Positions 6,701 to 9,000 of a stretch of DNA of 9,000 nt are shown here, in pieces. The notes beneath the pieces were generated by a model. It did no database searches. It was not told the DNA's origin and was given only the letters and a program-made list of their open reading frames with translations. Within the stretch, counting starts at the first letter, position 1, and each line of letters begins with the position of its first letter. Origin of the DNA: JBBRLG01 sp038231495 (GTDB taxonomy: Bacteria; Planctomycetota; Planctomycetia; Gemmatales; Gemmataceae); NCBI GenBank assembly GCA_038231495.1, contig JBBRLG010000297.1, forward strand, positions 1 through 9,000, given 5' to 3'. Both the position numbers and the translations under genes were made by a program.

Positions 6701-8826
6701 TGCGCGTGCTGCTCGACGCGGTGCGCAGCCACGACGCCCAGGGCGGCAACCAGGAGGAGAGCGTCGCCTACGACCTGGTGCGCCTGCTCACCGACCGCGA
6801 TGCCAAGGAGCTGGGCGAGGCGCGCGACGACCTGGTAAAGCTGGCGACGACGGCCAAGACGCCGTTGACGCGCGAGTTGGGTTTCGTCGCCCTGATCGCG
6901 GCGGACGGCACCGTGGACAAGGCGTGGGAGTTGGCCACGAAATCCGTGTCGTCGCTGCAAGACCTCGTTAACGCGATGCCGTTGGTCCGCGACTTCGGCC
7001 AGCGGGCCGCGCTCTACCCGAAGGTGGAAGGGCTGCTCGGCGGACTGCCGAAAGACCTGGCGGCGACGTTGCCGAACGCCAAGACGACTTCGGGCCGTTT
7101 CGTCCGCATCGAACTGCCCGGCAAGAACAAAACGTTGACCCTGGCGGAGGTCGAGGTGTTCAGCGGCGGCCGTAACATCGCGCCGAACGGCAAGGCGTCG
7201 CAAAGCAGCACCGCCAGCGGCGGCGAGGCGAGCAAGGCCATCGACGGCAACAAGAGCGGCAAATACGGCGACGGCGGCCAGACCCATACAGAAGTGAACG
7301 GCACCAACCCGTGGTGGGAGGTCGATCTCGGCGGCGAGTTCCCGATCGAGTCGGTGGTGGTCTACAACCGCGGCGACGACGGCCTGGGCAAGCGTCTGGA
7401 AGGCTTCACGCTCAAGGTGCTGGACAACGGCCATAAAACCACCGTGTTCGAGCGCAAAAAGGTCGCGGCCCCGGAGGTCAAGTCGGCGTTCGAGGTCGGC
7501 GGCGATTCGCCGGAGCGGACAGTGCGCCGGGCGGCGATGAACGCGCTGCCGTCGGTGCGCGGCAAGGAGGCGGAAGCCTTCAAGTCGCTGGCCCGCTTCG
7601 TCAAGGACGACGCCGAGCGCCCCGCCGCGGTGCAGGCGCTCTTGCGCATCCCCGCGGCCAACTGGCCCAAGGAGGAGGCGACGCCGCTGCTCGACCCGCT
7701 GCTCGCCGCCATCAAGAAAGTGCCGGCGGCCGAGCGCACCACGCCCGTCGTGCTGGACGCCATGCAGCTTGCCGACAGTATCGCAACGCTCCTGCCGCTG
7801 GACGAGGCGAAGAAGGTCCGCAAGGAGTTAGGCGAACTGGGCGTGCGCGTCATTCGGCTGGCGACCGTGGTCGAGCAGATGCGCTACGACAAGGAGCGCT
7901 TCGCCGTCAAGGCCGGCAAGCCGGTCGAGGTCGTGCTGGAAAACGTGGACCTGATGCCGCACAACTTCGTCGTGACCCAGCTGGGCGCGATGGAGGAGAT
8001 CGGCCAGCTTGCAGAGGCCCAGGCCACGCAGCCCGGCGCGGCCGAGCGCGGCTACGTCCCGAATTCCGCCAAGGTGCTGGTAAAGAGCCGGCTCGTGCAG
8101 CCGCGCGAGACGGAGAAGATCGGGTTCACCGCGCCGACGGTGCCGGGCGTTTACCCCTACGTCTGCACCTACCCCGGCCACTGGCGGCGGATGTACGGGG
8201 CCATGTACGTCGTCGCGGACCTGGACGAATACCTGGCCAACCCGGAAGCCTACCTGGCGAAGAACCCGCTGCCGATCAAGGACGACCTGTTGAAATTCGT
8301 CCGCCCGCGCACCGAGTGGAAGTTCGAGGAACTAACCGCGTCGGTGGACGAAATGAAAGATGGCCGCTCGTTTACGAACGGCAAGCAGTTGTTCCAGGTG
8401 GCGGCGTGCGTGTCGTGCCACAAGTTCAACGGCACCGGCACCGACTTCGGCCCGGACCTCATGAAGCTGGACCCCAAGCAGCAAAAGCCGGTGGAAATCC
8501 TGCACGACATCATCGACCCGTCGTTCCGCATCAACGAGAAGTATTACCAGTACACCTTCGATCTGAAATCGGGCAAAGCGATCACCGGCATGATTCTGGA
8601 CGAGAAAAACGGTGTGGTAACGGTGATCGAGAACCCCCTGGTAAAGGTCGCCCCCCTTCTCTTGAAGGTGTCCGACATCGATATGCGGACGAAGTCGCCT
8701 GTGTCCATGATGCCGAAGGGTCTGCTGGACAAGCTGACGCGCGAGGAGATTCTGGACCTCGTGGCGTATGTGATGTCGAAGGGCGACGCCAACCACCCGC
8801 TGTTTAAGGGGGAACATCACCACTAA
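3745..8826 (+). CDS. Exported multidomain redox protein: SGNH-like, PVC dehydrogenase propeller, HEAT, discoidin, azurin-type copper and cytochrome c domains
   Basis: A 1693-residue secreted or periplasmic protein of the planctomycete 'membrane-bound dehydrogenase/CxxCH' class; its substrate is unknown. Residues 1-35 are a signal peptide (basic start, VVLLALVLVLPLV core, cleavage near 30-35). About 44-270 is an SGNH-hydrolase-like domain with GYNES at 148-152 and NGIH at 251-254, but GNT (56-58) replaces the usual GDS. About 395-745 is a TIGR02604-type beta-propeller, including PHGHVFDHWGED and DGAIWFIDWQNPIIGHLQHA. HEAT-like helices follow (about 750-1110), then discoidin/F5/8C (about 1117-1240) and more helices (to about 1370). 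The cupredoxin (about 1373-1495) shows H1406, C1474, H1479 and M1483 in azurin C-x4-H-x3-M spacing. The C-terminal heme domain has CVSCH at 1555-1559 and a likely axial Met in MMPKG (1655-1659). An in-frame TTG at 3661 would add 28 residues ahead of the signal peptide and is less likely. The domain calls are from motifs; electron flow from propeller to copper to heme is inferred. Confidence 0.93.
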   Translation: MRNNLHLSSRLRPGVVLLALVLVLPLVGRAPVQSADEPKAPAKLEIKPGDHICIIGNTLADRMQHDGWLETYFHSRFPKHDLVFRNLGFSADEVTTRLRSQSFGTPDQWLAGSAPVPEPTRLVTHVGVRENRFETTNTRADVVFAFFGYNESFAGQAGLEAFKKDLEAFLKHTLTQRYNGKTAPRLVLFSPVAHEDLKDRNLPDGRENNVRLEMYTKTMAEVASAFNVPFVDLFHPTQTLYPKAAKPLTINGIHLNERGNEAVAKVIDKTLFAGDPEPKRDPQALEKLRQAVSDKNFVWFNRYRVMDGFNVYGGRAFEKYANQQSNYEDQQRELEIMDVMTSNRDKRVWAVAQGKDLKIDDSNAPPLIPVKTNKPGNGPNGEFILLDGETAIQKMTVAKGMKVTLFASEKEFPELAKPVQMQFDPQGRLWVAVWPSYPHWKPTEERNDKILIFEDTKGTGKADKMTVFADHLNCPTGFEFYNGGVLVAQAPDLIFLKDTKGTGKADYSARVVHGLDSADSHHTSNSFVLDPGGALYFQEGTFHHTQVETPYGPPQRCVNAGVFRYEPRAQKFDVYVTYGFANPHGHVFDHWGEDIVVDGTGANPYPGSVFSGHLDYPQKHAHPPQVYQQRTRPCPGMEILSSGHFPKENQGNLLVGNVIGFQGILQYKLDDKGASLAGTEVEPILSSTDPNFRPSDLKVGPDGAIWFIDWQNPIIGHLQHAIRDPNRDRTHGRIYRVTYEGRELLKPTKIAGEPIEKLLDVLKSPDDRVRYRARIELGGRDSDQVVAAAKKWVMGLDKKDANYEHHRLEALWLCQSHNVVDMDLLKQVLASPDFHARAAATRVLCYWHDRVSNALELLKKQAEDESPRVRLQAIRAASFFPVPEAIEIVLIASEKAGDPYLDFVRGETKKQLDPIVSKAIKEGKEIKFTTTAGARYFLKNVSTDDLLKLPRSQGVYLELLFRKGVRDDFRREALTGLAKRNSKSELRVLLDAVRSHDAQGGNQEESVAYDLVRLLTDRDAKELGEARDDLVKLATTAKTPLTRELGFVALIAADGTVDKAWELATKSVSSLQDLVNAMPLVRDFGQRAALYPKVEGLLGGLPKDLAATLPNAKTTSGRFVRIELPGKNKTLTLAEVEVFSGGRNIAPNGKASQSSTASGGEASKAIDGNKSGKYGDGGQTHTEVNGTNPWWEVDLGGEFPIESVVVYNRGDDGLGKRLEGFTLKVLDNGHKTTVFERKKVAAPEVKSAFEVGGDSPERTVRRAAMNALPSVRGKEAEAFKSLARFVKDDAERPAAVQALLRIPAANWPKEEATPLLDPLLAAIKKVPAAERTTPVVLDAMQLADSIATLLPLDEAKKVRKELGELGVRVIRLATVVEQMRYDKERFAVKAGKPVEVVLENVDLMPHNFVVTQLGAMEEIGQLAEAQATQPGAAERGYVPNSAKVLVKSRLVQPRETEKIGFTAPTVPGVYPYVCTYPGHWRRMYGAMYVVADLDEYLANPEAYLAKNPLPIKDDLLKFVRPRTEWKFEELTASVDEMKDGRSFTNGKQLFQVAACVSCHKFNGTGTDFGPDLMKLDPKQQKPVEILHDIIDPSFRINEKYYQYTFDLKSGKAITGMILDEKNGVVTVIENPLVKVAPLLLKVSDIDMRTKSPVSMMPKGLLDKLTREEILDLVAYVMSKGDANHPLFKGEHHH

Positions 8827-8840
8827 TGCGGCGGTTAAGC

Positions 8841-8872
8841 GCAAAGCCGCAAGCGGCGTGCAGCGGCCGCTT
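8841..8872. repeat. Palindromic element copy downstream of the giant gene
   Basis: Positions 8841-8859 are identical to 2204-2222, the right arm of the hairpin after the first gene, and include the core GCCGCAAGCGGC at 8846-8857. AAGCGGC at 8851-8857 can also pair with GCCGCTT at 8866-8872 across an 8-base loop. It starts 14 bases after the TAA at 8824-8826 and could act as a weak terminator, though no U-tract follows. Confidence 0.5.
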
Positions 8873-8907
8873 CCTTGCCTCAACGCGGTCCAATTTGACA
8901 CAAACGC

Positions 8908-8924
8908 CCGTAGCCGCAAGCGGC
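8908..8924. repeat. Second downstream copy of the CCGTAGCCGCAAGCGGC element
   Basis: These 17 bases are identical to 34-50 at the left end of the window and are the complement of 104-120. The copy runs directly into a run of 13 G. Confidence 0.7.
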
Positions 8925-9000
8925 GGGGGGGGGGGGGTGGGCCCGGGGGATAGGCCGAGGGTGGGCCGGGGGGCCAACAAACGGGGGGGGGACCCCCGCC
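8925..9000. other. G-run-rich low-complexity end, probable poor-quality contig edge
   Basis: The last 76 bases contain a run of 13 G (8925-8937), a run of 9 G (8983-8991) and several shorter G or C runs, with very few A or T. There is no codon structure and nothing like it elsewhere in the window. The abrupt change suggests unreliable base calls at the end of a contig rather than a biological feature. Confidence 0.6.

Noticed and set aside
3595..7434. A 1279-codon open frame on the minus strand opposite the large gene
   Set aside because: It is the antisense shadow of a GC-rich coding sequence with strong G/C third positions. The translation is Arg/Val/Ala/Asp-rich with no recognisable domain, while the + strand has clear family motifs throughout.
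8812..8823. C-terminal His-His-His as a possible metal-binding tail
   Set aside because: Three histidines at the end of the chain are too little evidence for a site without conservation data.
1..9000. CRISPR arrays, tRNA or rRNA genes, and insertion sequences
   Set aside because: I saw no regularly spaced direct repeats, no tRNA-like cloverleaf or CCA-ended segment, no rRNA signature and no transposase coding sequence.

Overview
The window looks like GC-rich chromosomal DNA from a planctomycete, most likely of the Gemmata group. Three things support this: an N-terminal LExLEDRxLL sorting motif with C-terminal DUF4214 repeats; a very large exported protein of the 'PVC-type dehydrogenase plus CxxCH heme' class found in Planctomycetota and Verrucomicrobiota; and no close resemblance to proteobacterial operon layouts. 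The assignment rests on protein families recalled from memory, not on a search.

Layout, all genes on the + strand. 1-368: non-coding leader with a long imperfect inverted repeat (about 11-143), then a good ribosome binding site. 369-2150: a 593-residue surface or exported protein with a LEPR-XLL-type N-terminus, a right-handed beta-helix and a DUF4214 tail. 2151-2368: a perfect 20-bp hairpin, then the broken upstream edge of a second beta-helix gene. 2369-3382: a tandem paralogue of the first gene that has lost its N-terminal half and its sorting motif; only a GTG can start it. 3383-3744: a second hairpin (19-bp stem, one mismatch) and leader. 3745-8826: a 1693-residue exported multidomain protein. 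In order it has a signal peptide, an SGNH-hydrolase-like domain with altered catalytic residues, a TIGR02604-type beta-propeller 'dehydrogenase', HEAT repeats, a discoidin (F5/8 type C) domain, more helical repeats, an azurin-type copper domain and a CxxCH cytochrome c domain. 8827-9000: further copies of the intergenic repeat, then a G-run-rich stretch that looks like a degraded contig end.

The two DUF4214 proteins are probably cell-surface or extracellular structural or binding proteins. The giant protein looks like a self-contained periplasmic redox enzyme that could pass electrons from a propeller-bound substrate site to copper and heme. Nothing in the sequence shows that the three genes work together; separate hairpins after each gene suggest separate transcripts.

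The strongest non-genic signal is a short palindromic element, GCCGCAAGCGGC. It occurs exactly six times, outside the called genes, and forms the terminator-like hairpin after the first gene. The hairpin after the second gene uses a variant core in which both arms carry the matching change.
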